From: Polyangium sp. 15x6
GTDB lineage: Bacteria > Myxococcota_A > Polyangia > Polyangiales > Polyangiaceae
Length of the DNA stretch: 55,594 bases
Direction of reading: 5' to 3'
Assembly (NCBI RefSeq): GCF_029960785.1
Contig: NZ_JASBQE010000079.1
Span: forward strand, 1 to 55,594
Shown: piece after piece, positions 48,041-55,170 of the stretch
Numbering within the stretch: the first letter of the stretch is position 1
Layout: each line of letters begins with the position of its first letter
The notes under the pieces: generated by a model
Told to the model about the DNA's origin: nothing
Seen by the model: the letters and a program-made list of their open reading frames with translations, nothing else
Databases searched by the model: none
Program-made: the position numbers and the translations under genes

Positions 48041-48220
48041 TCAGCCCATGACGACCATGCCCGTGGCCGGGCCCATGGGCGTGAAGAGCGTCGCGCGGGC
48101 CACAGAGCGCTTCTTCGTGAGGCGCGGCGGCTCGTAGGGCTTGCGGGGGTCGTCGGCCTCTTCGCCCTCTGCCTGCGGAGGGGCTTCGAGCTCGGCGCTT
48201 CTGTCTTCGATGTCGGCCAT
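48041..48220 (-). CDS. RiPP precursor peptide
   Basis: A 59-residue peptide starting at ATG 48220, 10 bases after AGAAGGAG. The first 28 residues are acidic (leader). Residues 29-44 carry Tyr-29, Pro-32, Leu-34 and Thr-44, spaced exactly as in the lasso leader motif Y-x2-P-x-L-x3-G-x5-T, with Arg-38 in place of Gly. The likely core is FTPMGPATGMVVMG (46-59) or a little longer. It lacks an acidic residue for lasso closure and Cys for a thioether. It lies directly before the radical SAM gene. No homologue was recognised. Confidence 0.82.
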   Translation of the reverse strand: MADIEDRSAELEAPPQAEGEEADDPRKPYEPPRLTKKRSVARATLFTPMGPATGMVVMG

Positions 48221-48350
48221 GCGCGTCGTTCTCCTTCTACCGCCGCCGCAGAGGCGCGCGCCTCAGATGACGCTTCGGCCAGCGTACCACCCGGGTGCGG
48301 AGGCCACAACGACGGCCACCGGACTTCGTTGCGCGCGCGCAGCGGCGCAT

Positions 48351-49214
48351 TCAGGCCACGCCCGTGAGCGGGGCGAGCAGCGCGTGCGGGTAGGGGCCTT
48401 CCTCGAAGAGGACGACCTCGTAGCCGGCTTCGAAGGCTGCGCGTGGGATCTCGTCGGGCGAGAGGTACGAGAAGAAACCGCCATCCGGGTAGAACTGATC
48501 GCCAGGCTCGCTGCGGCCGGGAGCGCCCATGGTGGTGAAGGCGCGGCGGAGCGCGTCGCGCAGGCGACCCTTGGTCTCGGTCTTTGCCTCGCTGTCGTGG
48601 CGGAGCTGGAAGCTCGTGAGCACGACGGCGCGTGGCGCGAGCGCGCGGACGGCGCGAAGGAGGCCGAGCCGCGCCGAGGCGGGCAGGACGTGCGAGAGGC
48701 TGCCCCAGCCGAGGATCACGGCGTCGAAGGAGAGCGGATCGCCGAGCGAGGCGAGCGGGCCGCCGCGGCCCTCGGAGGCGGCGACGAGGTCGTCGTAGGA
48801 GCCGAGGAGGATCTCGGCGGAGCGGCCCCGGACGAGCGCGCGGGCGCCCTCGACGAAGTCCTCGCAGGGGTCGAAGGCCATCACTTCGTAGCCGCGATCG
48901 AGCAGCGCGACGACCTCGCGCCCGGCGCCGGCCGCGCCGACGAGCACGCGGCCGCGGCGGGGGAAGCTCGGCGCGTCGAGGACACGTTTTTCCCAGGTGA
49001 AGAGGCCGCTCTCGAAGCGATGGCCGCCGGGGAGGTAGGTCTTCTGGCGCGCGTAGAGCGCGGCGGTGAGGGCGGCGCGATCGGCCTCGGGGATCCAGGC
49101 GAGGAGCAGCTCGTCGCGCAGGCCTTCGCGCGCGGTGGCGATGCGAGTCGCGAGCCTGTCCGCCGCGAGCAGGGCACGAATCCAGGGAGGGATCCTGTAC
49201 GTCACGGCGCGCAT
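48351..49214 (-). CDS. SAM-dependent methyltransferase near RiPP cluster
   Basis: A 287-residue class I methyltransferase-like protein. The ATG at 49214 begins MRAVTYRIPPWIR. Motif I is RVLVGAAGAGREVVALLDRG with the following acidic VMAFDP, and FDAVILGWGSLSHVL is motif IV. The N-terminal 85 residues are helical and may recognise substrate. It is the first gene of the same-strand run, 130 bp upstream of the precursor, and could methylate the peptide or a small molecule. Membership of the cluster is inferred. Confidence 0.75.
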   Translation of the reverse strand: MRAVTYRIPPWIRALLAADRLATRIATAREGLRDELLLAWIPEADRAALTAALYARQKTYLPGGHRFESGLFTWEKRVLDAPSFPRRGRVLVGAAGAGREVVALLDRGYEVMAFDPCEDFVEGARALVRGRSAEILLGSYDDLVAASEGRGGPLASLGDPLSFDAVILGWGSLSHVLPASARLGLLRAVRALAPRAVVLTSFQLRHDSEAKTETKGRLRDALRRAFTTMGAPGRSEPGDQFYPDGGFFSYLSPDEIPRAAFEAGYEVVLFEEGPYPHALLAPLTGVA

Positions 49215-49712
49215 CCTAGCTGGTGGATGCGGCAGCGGAAGCGGAGGCGGAAGCGGAAGCGGCAGCGGCAGCGGAAGCGGCAGCGGCAGCGGAAGCGGAA
49301 GCGGAGGCGGGGACGGGGACGTTATGCTCGACACGACGAAGCATCGGCAGCCCCCTGGGTGAGCACGCGCCCTGAGAAGAGCGCGCCAGTCGCAATCCCG
49401 GTCGCGAGCGCGAAAAGCCTGATCCGCCACCGGACCCCTACACGGCGACGCCCGATATCCCCGCCCTCGCGAAGCGCCCCGGGCCCGCCGCGACGCATGC
49501 CGCCTCCCGATCGCGAGCCCCCCGCGCTCCTCGGCCAGCGGCGCGCCTCCCCCTCGAACCGCCCCCGCCGACCTTCCTCCGCCAAGGCCGCCCCGCCGCA
49601 AGGGCCCCGCCCCCCGAGCAAAGGAGCCCGCCGACCGACCCAAGGACCCCGCGCACCGGTTTCCGGACCCCGCGCACCGGTTTCCGGAGGGCCCCCCCGA
49701 TCGCCCGGCAGC
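49215..49712. other. intergenic region with low-complexity DNA
   Basis: A 498-bp gap. It contains the hexanucleotide repeat (49229-49313), a 21-bp direct repeat in two copies near 49645-49686, and a weak 58-codon minus-strand frame (49322-49498) with one possible membrane helix (RLFALATGIATGALF). No gene I can confidently support. Confidence 0.35.
49229..49313 (+). repeat. AGCGGM hexanucleotide repeat, left copy
   Basis: About 14 units of AGCGGA or AGCGGC (with a few AGGCGG) in tandem on the plus strand. The complementary repeat lies at 53357-53487, so the two form a long inverted pair around three genes. Confidence 0.85.
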
Positions 49713-50414
49713 CTACCTACCCGTCGGAAGCGCCGCGCCCTCGGCCGCGGGCGTGACGGGCGCCGGTGGCGAGGGCGCCGCCGCGTCGTCGTCGTCGTCC
49801 TTCTGGGAGGCCCGCTCGACGCGCAACTTCTGAAAATCCTTGTCGTTTCGACCCACGGCATGCGCGAGGCTCCGGCGGAACGTCTGGAGCTCCTTGTCGA
49901 ACACGACGGCCGTGGCGCGGCTCTCCTTCAGGAGCTTCTGGTACGTCGTGTCCGCGGCTTCCGCCTCCGACCATTCCTTGTTCGCCGCTTCGAGAGAAGG
50001 GATCAGCTCTTCGAGCGCGGTGACCTTGTAGTCGAGCGGCTTGCCGCCTGCCGTGGTCGATTCCTCCAATACCTCGGCGAGCCGGCCTCCGTCCTCGATC
50101 ACGTCATCGGGCACGTCGGGCTTGTCGCCGAAGGTCGAAGCATCGAACTCCGGGACGTCGCGCACGAGCAGGGGCAACCAGCTCTGAATGCGCCGGAGCA
50201 GGGCGGCGACCGCCCCTTTGCCCTCGCTCATTTCACGTCGCCAGGTGTTTTCGTATTTCGCGGCGGCATCGTATGCAGCGATGAATGCGGTGGCCTTGCC
50301 GGGCAAGGTGGTTGCATACGCGGCAATGACGGGCGACTCGGAAGCCCTGCGCGCCTGCACGCGCTTGGCGCGGGTCGCGAGGCGGCGGAGCTTCCATGCG
50401 GGGGTGGTTGCCAT
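49713..50414 (-). CDS. helical protein of unknown function
   Basis: A 233-residue, mainly alpha-helical protein without a signal or membrane segment. GGAAAGGATC precedes the ATG at 50414. Sequence is Ala/Lys/Glu-rich (RRLATRAKRVQARRA, ALEELIPSLEAANKEWSEAEAAD), with an acidic run of five Asp near the C-terminus and a Pro-rich tail. No family recognised; coiled-coil bundles of this kind occur in many myxobacterial genomes. It lies 192 bp beyond the duplicated-domain gene. Confidence 0.62.
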   Translation of the reverse strand: MATTPAWKLRRLATRAKRVQARRASESPVIAAYATTLPGKATAFIAAYDAAAKYENTWRREMSEGKGAVAALLRRIQSWLPLLVRDVPEFDASTFGDKPDVPDDVIEDGGRLAEVLEESTTAGGKPLDYKVTALEELIPSLEAANKEWSEAEAADTTYQKLLKESRATAVVFDKELQTFRRSLAHAVGRNDKDFQKLRVERASQKDDDDDAAAPSPPAPVTPAAEGAALPTGR

Positions 50415-50606
50415 CGAGAGGATCCTTTCCAGAAAGGTGCGGCTCGAAGGAAAACCGGAGCGGGCGGGAAAGGTCAAGGGGCTTTCACGGCGGGCGCCGC
50501 TTTCGCTGCCGCTTTGCGTCGAGGTAGGTTGATCGGTGGGAGCTTGCGCCTTCATTTGGGGAGACGATTCGCCGCCAGAAAGGCGGTTGGCACCCGTTGG
50601 CCGCGG

Positions 50607-52193
50607 CTAATCGGGGATCTCGGGCGAGCCGGGCCAGGTGATGCCCACCTTCTGAAGCATGCGCTGAGCGGCGAGCAGGAGCGAAGGGTCGGGCGGGGTG
50701 GGAAGGAGCATCTCGAGCTCGTCCGGTGTCAGCTCGGTGGGGCCAGCGAGGGCGCGGGTGGTCACCGCATCCACGAGCGCCTGGATGGGTGCGGCTTTCG
50801 TGAGGCCGAGGTCCGCCACGTACCCACCTTGAAACCACCGCCGAAGCCGCCCCCCTTTGAGGGAGTGCCACGCGCGCAGCCGGCCCGCGCCCTTCATGAT
50901 GTAGGAGTCATAGAACGAGCCGCCGACCTGCTCACCGTGGAGCCAGAAGCCGACGCTCGCCAGCTTCTCTCCATGCGCTCCTACCTCGAGCAGGCCGACG
51001 GCCAGCTCGAGCGTGGGCAAAAGCTCGGCGGGGAGCTCCGCCACAGCCACGCGCACGTCGTCCGGGCCGCCCTTCACCGCGTCGATCGGGAGCTCGATGT
51101 GCTCGATCGGACCATACCCGAGCTCGTACGCGAGGCCGACGACGCCCGCCTCGCTCCATGCCATGACCTCGTAGCTCCCGCCTCCGTCGCCATTACGGAA
51201 GGCGCCCCGCCTGAGGTCGCCCGTCCAATGCGGGACGAAGGAGGCCGCGAAGGGGTGGCGATCGAGCGGGTCGAGCCGAGCGAGGATGTTTTCGACGTAG
51301 GCGCGCAGCGCGGCGCGCACGATGGTGTCTTGGTCGGCGCCGCGACGGGGGCGCACCGTCGTCGTCAAGGGCTCGGGCAAAAAGGGGTTGCGACGTCTTT
51401 GCCGCGGCAGCTCGGGGATCTCGGGCGAACCGGGCCAGGTGATGCCGACCTGCTGAAGCATGCGCTGGGCACCAACGAATTGTTTCGGGTCAGGTGGGGA
51501 GTGAAAGAGCATCTCGAACTCCTCGGCCGTGAACTCCGTGGGGCCTTTCAGCCTCCGATCGACCACCGCGTCGATGAGCGCGTGGATGGGGGCATCTTTG
51601 CGGTCGCACTCCGCCACGGCCGCCCTGGTGCTTGGATCACGAAGAAAAGAAGATGACGACCGGAGCCGACCGCCTTGGAGCAAGCCCCACCTGGCCAGCC
51701 CGCGGGCGCCCGGCGATGTCGGGTCACTGAACAGCGTGCCGCCGACGCGAGCACCGTACAGCCAGAAGCCCACGCCCGCATCCCTCTGCCCATGCTCGGG
51801 TCCCACTCCGAGCATGCCGGTGGCCATCACGAGCGCGGGCTCCAGCTCCTCAGGAAGGTCCGGCAACGCCCCGCGCACGTCGTCCGGGCCACCGGTCACC
51901 GCAGAGGCCGAAAGGCCGAGCTGCTCGATCGGACCCCACCCGAGTTCGTACGCGAGAGCGACGACGCTCGCCTCGGTCCACGCCACAACTTCGTAGTTTC
52001 CGCATCCGTCGCCGTTGTAGAAGGCGCCCCGCTCGAGGTCGCCCGTCCAACGCGGATCGGCGCAGGCCGGGAACGAAAGGCGTTTGAGCGCGCCGCTCCC
52101 GAAGATCGCCTCGAAGTAGGCGCGCAACGCGGCGCGCACGATGGCGTTTCGGTCGAAGACGAGGTTTCCGTACCGATGCTTCCGCTCGATCAT
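50607..52193 (-). CDS. protein of two fused domain copies, putative immunity protein
   Basis: A 528-residue cytoplasmic protein made of two copies of one domain of about 240 residues. Both copies include IVRAALRAY, HWTGDL/RWTGDL, FYNGDGCGNYEV/FRNGDGGGSYEV, GGPDDVR and GVGFWL/SVGFWL. They end with MLQQVGITWPGSPEIPE and MLQKVGITWPGSPEIPD. A linker (about residues 262-285) with RQRRRNPF separates them. I recognise no known domain. It lies 62 bp downstream of a lipoprotein with a nuclease-like tail, so an immunity protein with duplicated specificity is inferred. Confidence 0.6.
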   Translation of the reverse strand: MIERKHRYGNLVFDRNAIVRAALRAYFEAIFGSGALKRLSFPACADPRWTGDLERGAFYNGDGCGNYEVVAWTEASVVALAYELGWGPIEQLGLSASAVTGGPDDVRGALPDLPEELEPALVMATGMLGVGPEHGQRDAGVGFWLYGARVGGTLFSDPTSPGARGLARWGLLQGGRLRSSSSFLRDPSTRAAVAECDRKDAPIHALIDAVVDRRLKGPTEFTAEEFEMLFHSPPDPKQFVGAQRMLQQVGITWPGSPEIPELPRQRRRNPFLPEPLTTTVRPRRGADQDTIVRAALRAYVENILARLDPLDRHPFAASFVPHWTGDLRRGAFRNGDGGGSYEVMAWSEAGVVGLAYELGYGPIEHIELPIDAVKGGPDDVRVAVAELPAELLPTLELAVGLLEVGAHGEKLASVGFWLHGEQVGGSFYDSYIMKGAGRLRAWHSLKGGRLRRWFQGGYVADLGLTKAAPIQALVDAVTTRALAGPTELTPDELEMLLPTPPDPSLLLAAQRMLQKVGITWPGSPEIPD

Positions 52194-52255
52194 CTTGCCC
52201 CCTTACGCCAGGTCGGTCTCTGCGTCACGGGCTCGCAGCATGCGTGCACCAGCCA

Positions 52256-53236
52256 TCACGGCGCGTACGCCGCCGCGTTGTTGAGCCTCTTCACCTCCTC
52301 CTCCAGCGGGTCGTTGTTCGTGAAGAACCTGTTGAGCTTCGCCGAGATGACGGCCGCGTTCTGGTACGAATTCGTGCCCCAGGGGCAGCAGCGCTTGTCC
52401 TTCATGGGCACGACATGGTGCACCTGTGCGACCGTGTCCGCAAAAAAAGGCGACTTTTCTTCACTGTCTGGAGCTTCGAGGAAATCCGGCTCGGTGCATA
52501 TCGCAGGCTCGCCCTTCTTACAAGGAAACTTGAAGCCCGCGAGATCGGAGCGAATCATGCCGCCGTTCTTCTTGCGGTTGACCGCGAGGACCCATTCCCT
52601 CTGCTCAAGGAAACCGCCGTCGGCGTTGACCATGCCGCTGTTGCGGTCGAACTTGTACCCCGGTGCGACATCTGCCGGATCGCTCAAGTCCCGATACGGA
52701 CCGCTCACCTCCGTCGGCATGCCGTCGACCACGACGAGCGGCGTCTGCCGAGGCGCATCCTGGTAGTTGATGAAGATCTCGTTCGCGACATCCGAACCGA
52801 CCTGGAGCCTGTAGTTCTCGGTGCCGGCGACGAGCTCGCACGCGTGATTCTTGTCATACGGCGCCGCTCCAAAGACCTCGGCGATCCTCTTGGCATCGTC
52901 GCAGGCTTTCCCCTTCACCTCCTTCTCCTGGTAGAAGCAGTCGAACGTAGGGAGCACGGACAGGTAGCAAGGCGAGCCAAACGCGGCGATGTACTTGTCC
53001 CGCAGCACGACGTCCATATGCGGATTCCCCAGGAGAGGGATCCTGTAACGCATGCACGGATCCTCGAGGGTGTCCGGGCATTCCTCCGGCGTCTCGGTCG
53101 ATATGTCGGGTGGCTTCAGGTCCAAAGGGGGAAAGCGCCCGCTCGCCCCGTCGCACGCACCCATCATCCATACCGCACCAAAACCCAACACCAGCACACC
53201 CCGCATCGCCGAGCGGCGTGTCCCCATGGCTTGCAT
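52256..53236 (-). CDS. lipoprotein with putative HNH-like C-terminus (SitA-like toxin?)
   Basis: A 326-residue protein. The N-terminus (MRGVLVLGFGAVWMMGAC, lipobox Cys at residue 28 from the first ATG) marks a lipoprotein. The middle has Cys pairs. The last 54 residues start QVHHVVPMKDKRCCPWGTN and continue YQNAAVISAKLNRFF, a His-His...Asn pattern like an HNH or related metal nuclease. Lipoproteins with polymorphic toxin tails are the SitA effectors of Myxococcus, moved between kin by outer-membrane exchange and paired with immunity proteins. This call is by analogy. Starts at 53236, 53227 or 53206 are all possible. Confidence 0.55.
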   Translation of the reverse strand: MQAMGTRRSAMRGVLVLGFGAVWMMGACDGASGRFPPLDLKPPDISTETPEECPDTLEDPCMRYRIPLLGNPHMDVVLRDKYIAAFGSPCYLSVLPTFDCFYQEKEVKGKACDDAKRIAEVFGAAPYDKNHACELVAGTENYRLQVGSDVANEIFINYQDAPRQTPLVVVDGMPTEVSGPYRDLSDPADVAPGYKFDRNSGMVNADGGFLEQREWVLAVNRKKNGGMIRSDLAGFKFPCKKGEPAICTEPDFLEAPDSEEKSPFFADTVAQVHHVVPMKDKRCCPWGTNSYQNAAVISAKLNRFFTNNDPLEEEVKRLNNAAAYAP

Positions 53237-53688
53237 GGAGTATCGAATCGCACATTGATCGGCCGAGCAACAAGGGAAAACGAGGCAGGGAGCTCACGCT
53301 GCGCCCCGGAACCGAGCGTCCCATCACGGTGACCGGCGCGGCGGGATCCGGCGGGAGCCGCTGCCGCTTCCGCTGCCGCTGCCGCTGCCGCTTCCGCTGC
53401 TGCTGCCGCTGCTGCTGCCGCTGCCGCTGCCGCTTCCGCTGCCGCTGCCGCTTCCGCTTCCGCTTCCGCTGCCGCTGCCGCTTCCGGGGCGCGCATTCAA
53501 GGGCGCTCTCGTCCGGGGTCGGCCAGCATGCCCGCGGGCTCGGGTGGCGCAAGGCCAAGCCGTGCTCGCCGTACTCGCGCTTCGCGCTCCGTGCGGCTGC
53601 GCGCGGTGCGAGGCTTCGCCTCGCAGCCTTGCACCACCCTCCGCGCGCGGGCCCGGGGAATGGGCCCCGGTCGGGGCAGGAGGAAGCA
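53237..53688. other. intergenic region with low-complexity DNA
   Basis: A 452-bp gap dominated by the CCGCTK hexanucleotide repeat at 53357-53487. The remainder upstream of the four-helix-bundle gene has no recognisable gene. Its end holds AGGAGGA at 53678-53684, the ribosome site of that gene. Confidence 0.4.
53357..53487 (-). repeat. CCGCTK hexanucleotide repeat, right copy
   Basis: About 21 units of CCGCTG or CCGCTT, interrupted by CTG triplets, on the plus strand. It is the complement of the repeat at 49229-49313 and thus in inverted orientation to it. Confidence 0.85.
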
Positions 53689-54012
53689 ATGGCTCTCAGA
53701 ATCTACGGCGTCACGATCGAATTGCTGCGGCGGCTGCGGCCGGTCATCGAGAAGATCGGCAGGAAGGATGCGAACCTGGCGGATCAGCTACGGCGCGCCG
53801 CCACGAGCGTGCCGCTCAATCTGCACGAGGGCGCGTATTCGCAGGGGCGGAACGAAAGGGCGCGGTGGTACACGGCCATGGGATCCGCCGCCGAGGTGCG
53901 CGCGTGCTTGGATGTGGCGGAGGCGCTCGGGTACGTGGAACCGGTCGATGATGGGCTGCGCGATGCGCTCGACCATATCATCGCCACCTTGCACCGGCTG
54001 GCGCGGCGCTGA
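53689..54012 (+). CDS. four helix bundle protein (S23-like)
   Basis: A 107-residue protein of the four-helix-bundle/S23 family, known also from intervening sequences in 23S rRNA genes and as free genes near diversity-generating elements. The pattern ELLRRLRPVIEKIGRKDANLADQLRRAATSVPLNLHEGAYS (cited by QLRRAATSVPLNLHEG) is typical. AGGAGGA precedes the ATG at 53689. A perfect terminator follows. The fold is an RNA- or nucleic-acid-binding homopentamer in known cases; the role here is unknown. Confidence 0.88.
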   Translation: MALRIYGVTIELLRRLRPVIEKIGRKDANLADQLRRAATSVPLNLHEGAYSQGRNERARWYTAMGSAAEVRACLDVAEALGYVEPVDDGLRDALDHIIATLHRLARR

Positions 54013-54020
54013 TGCGTAAA

Positions 54021-54048
54021 GCGGGCCGTCCTTCGCCGGACGGCCCGC
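54021..54048. terminator. perfect 11-bp hairpin
   Basis: GCGGGCCGTCC (54021-54031) and GGACGGCCCGC (54038-54048) pair around TTCGCC. It sits 8 bp after the four-helix-bundle stop and before the convergent sigma-factor gene. CACTTTC follows, not a pure T-run. Confidence 0.75.
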
Positions 54049-54074
54049 CACTTTCACGGGAGCGGAAGCAGATG

Positions 54075-54614
54075 TCACGCGGGCGCGAGCATCTCCAAAC
54101 GCTTCCGAGCGAGACGCAGGCGACCCTCGACGGCCTTCGCCTTGATGTCGAGCGACGTTGCAATCTCGGTGATCGATTGCCCCTCCAGGAAGGGGATGAC
54201 CGCAGCGCGCAGGCGGGGGCCAATCTTCTCCAGGAATCGCTTGAGCCGGAACATGCCGTACATCGCGTGCAGATGCATCTCCGGCGAGCTCCCGTCCTCC
54301 TGCTCAGGAAGCTCTTCCGCGCAGCCAACCAGCACCTCACGCTCGCATCGCACGAGCCGGCGGTGATTGCGCGCATGGTTGAGCCCGATCAGCGCGAGCC
54401 ACGGGCGAGCCTGCTCCGGCGTGACCAGGCACGAGAGGCGACGCCATACCGTGATGAAGACCTCTTGCAGGACATCCTCCACGTCGCCGAGAGGGACGGC
54501 CTGGACAAGAAGAAGGCGGCGCAGGAAAGCGCGGTGTTCCAGGTAAAGGCGGCCGAGCAAGGCGTGCGATGCCGAGAAGTTTGCCGGCGGCGGATGGACG
54601 AGTAGCGTTGTCAT
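54075..54614 (-). CDS. ECF-like RNA polymerase sigma factor
   Basis: A 179-residue sigma-70 family protein with region 2 (HRAFLRRLLLVQAVPLGDVEDVLQEVFITVWRR, about residues 27-60) and region 4 (GQSITEIATSLDIKAKAVEGRLRLARKRLEML, about 144-175). The DVEDVLQEVFITVW core is the usual region 2.2. Region 3 is missing, as in ECF sigmas. It would direct transcription of a small regulon; no anti-sigma gene is adjacent downstream. Its start is at 54614. Confidence 0.88.
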   Translation of the reverse strand: MTTLLVHPPPANFSASHALLGRLYLEHRAFLRRLLLVQAVPLGDVEDVLQEVFITVWRRLSCLVTPEQARPWLALIGLNHARNHRRLVRCEREVLVGCAEELPEQEDGSSPEMHLHAMYGMFRLKRFLEKIGPRLRAAVIPFLEGQSITEIATSLDIKAKAVEGRLRLARKRLEMLAPA

Positions 54615-54815
54615 AGCTCATGACTCCGTAGCTCCGGGGTTGTGGGTCAGACGCCGGTCGGTGTTGGCTGCACCGGCTGGCGTCGCTTGTTTTGTCCCAC
54701 AAGGGAGGGCAAAACTCAACGGCAAAAGTGGAGATTGGTTCGTCGCAGGAGAACCCACGATCGGCCGTGAATGGCTCCAGGGACGTCGCAATGGGCGCGG
54801 CGATCCAGGCCGCGC

Positions 54816-54847
54816 AGGCGGGCCGCCCGGGGAAGGACGGCCCGCCT
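54816..54847 (-). terminator. 10-bp hairpin after the gene fragment
   Basis: AGGCGGGCCG (54816-54825) pairs with CGGCCCGCCT (54838-54847). It resembles the terminator at 54021-54048 in sequence (GGCCGTCC and GGCCCGCC parts), as if a gene end and its terminator were copied together. Confidence 0.55.
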
Positions 54848-54855
54848 TGCGGGGG

Positions 54856-54945
54856 TCACGACGCGCGGCGGTAGACGAGGCGGCCCAGGGTGGCGATGAC
54901 GTGGTCCATTCGGTCGAGCGTCCGCGCCGGCTCGGCAACGGAGCG
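54856..54945 (-). pseudogene. 3' fragment of a second four-helix-bundle gene
   Basis: The minus strand reads VAEPARTLDRMDHVIATLGRLVYRR before a stop at complement 54856-54858. This aligns with the end of the intact four-helix-bundle protein (VEPVDDGLRDALDHIIATLHRLARR). Upstream codons do not continue the family, so only the last 28 or so codons survive. It lies in opposite orientation to the intact gene. Confidence 0.6.
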
Positions 54946-55170
54946 TCTGGGTCAGGATTCCGGCCCCGACACGCGGCGAGTGCATGGACGAGACGTGCGA
55001 CCAGTAGCGACTGAAGCATGGAGGGGCCACGCCCACGGCTCGAGCAAGCCATGGGCCATAGCCCTGATCGGGCCCCATGCTGGGAACGTTCCGAGGATGC
55101 CAAGCCGGCAAGGAAGTCATCGTCCGGGGCGGTCGCGCCGCGCGCGCCTGCGACCCGCGATATGGTTGCG

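Larger units (their letters stand above)
54615..55170. other. intergenic region with gene fragment and terminator
   Basis: A 556-bp stretch without an intact gene. It holds the promoter of the sigma-factor gene, the hairpin at 54816-54847 and a fragment of a four-helix-bundle gene at 54856-54945, both listed separately. The rest (54946-55170) shows nothing I can support. Confidence 0.4.

Noticed and set aside
45140-48220. A lasso peptide cluster
   Set aside because: B1, B2 and leader motif fit, but there is no asparagine-synthetase-like cyclase and the core has no acidic acceptor residue.
49229-49313. A CRISPR array
   Set aside because: The repeat is a 6-bp unit without unique spacers, and there are no cas genes.
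49322-49498. Small membrane protein gene on the minus strand
   Set aside because: One helix is possible, but the N-terminus is low complexity, no ribosome site is clear, and it sits in repeat-rich DNA. Noted only as part of the gap.
53689-54012. 23S rRNA intervening sequence
   Set aside because: The protein family fits, but no 23S rRNA sequence flanks the gene; it has its own ribosome site and terminator.
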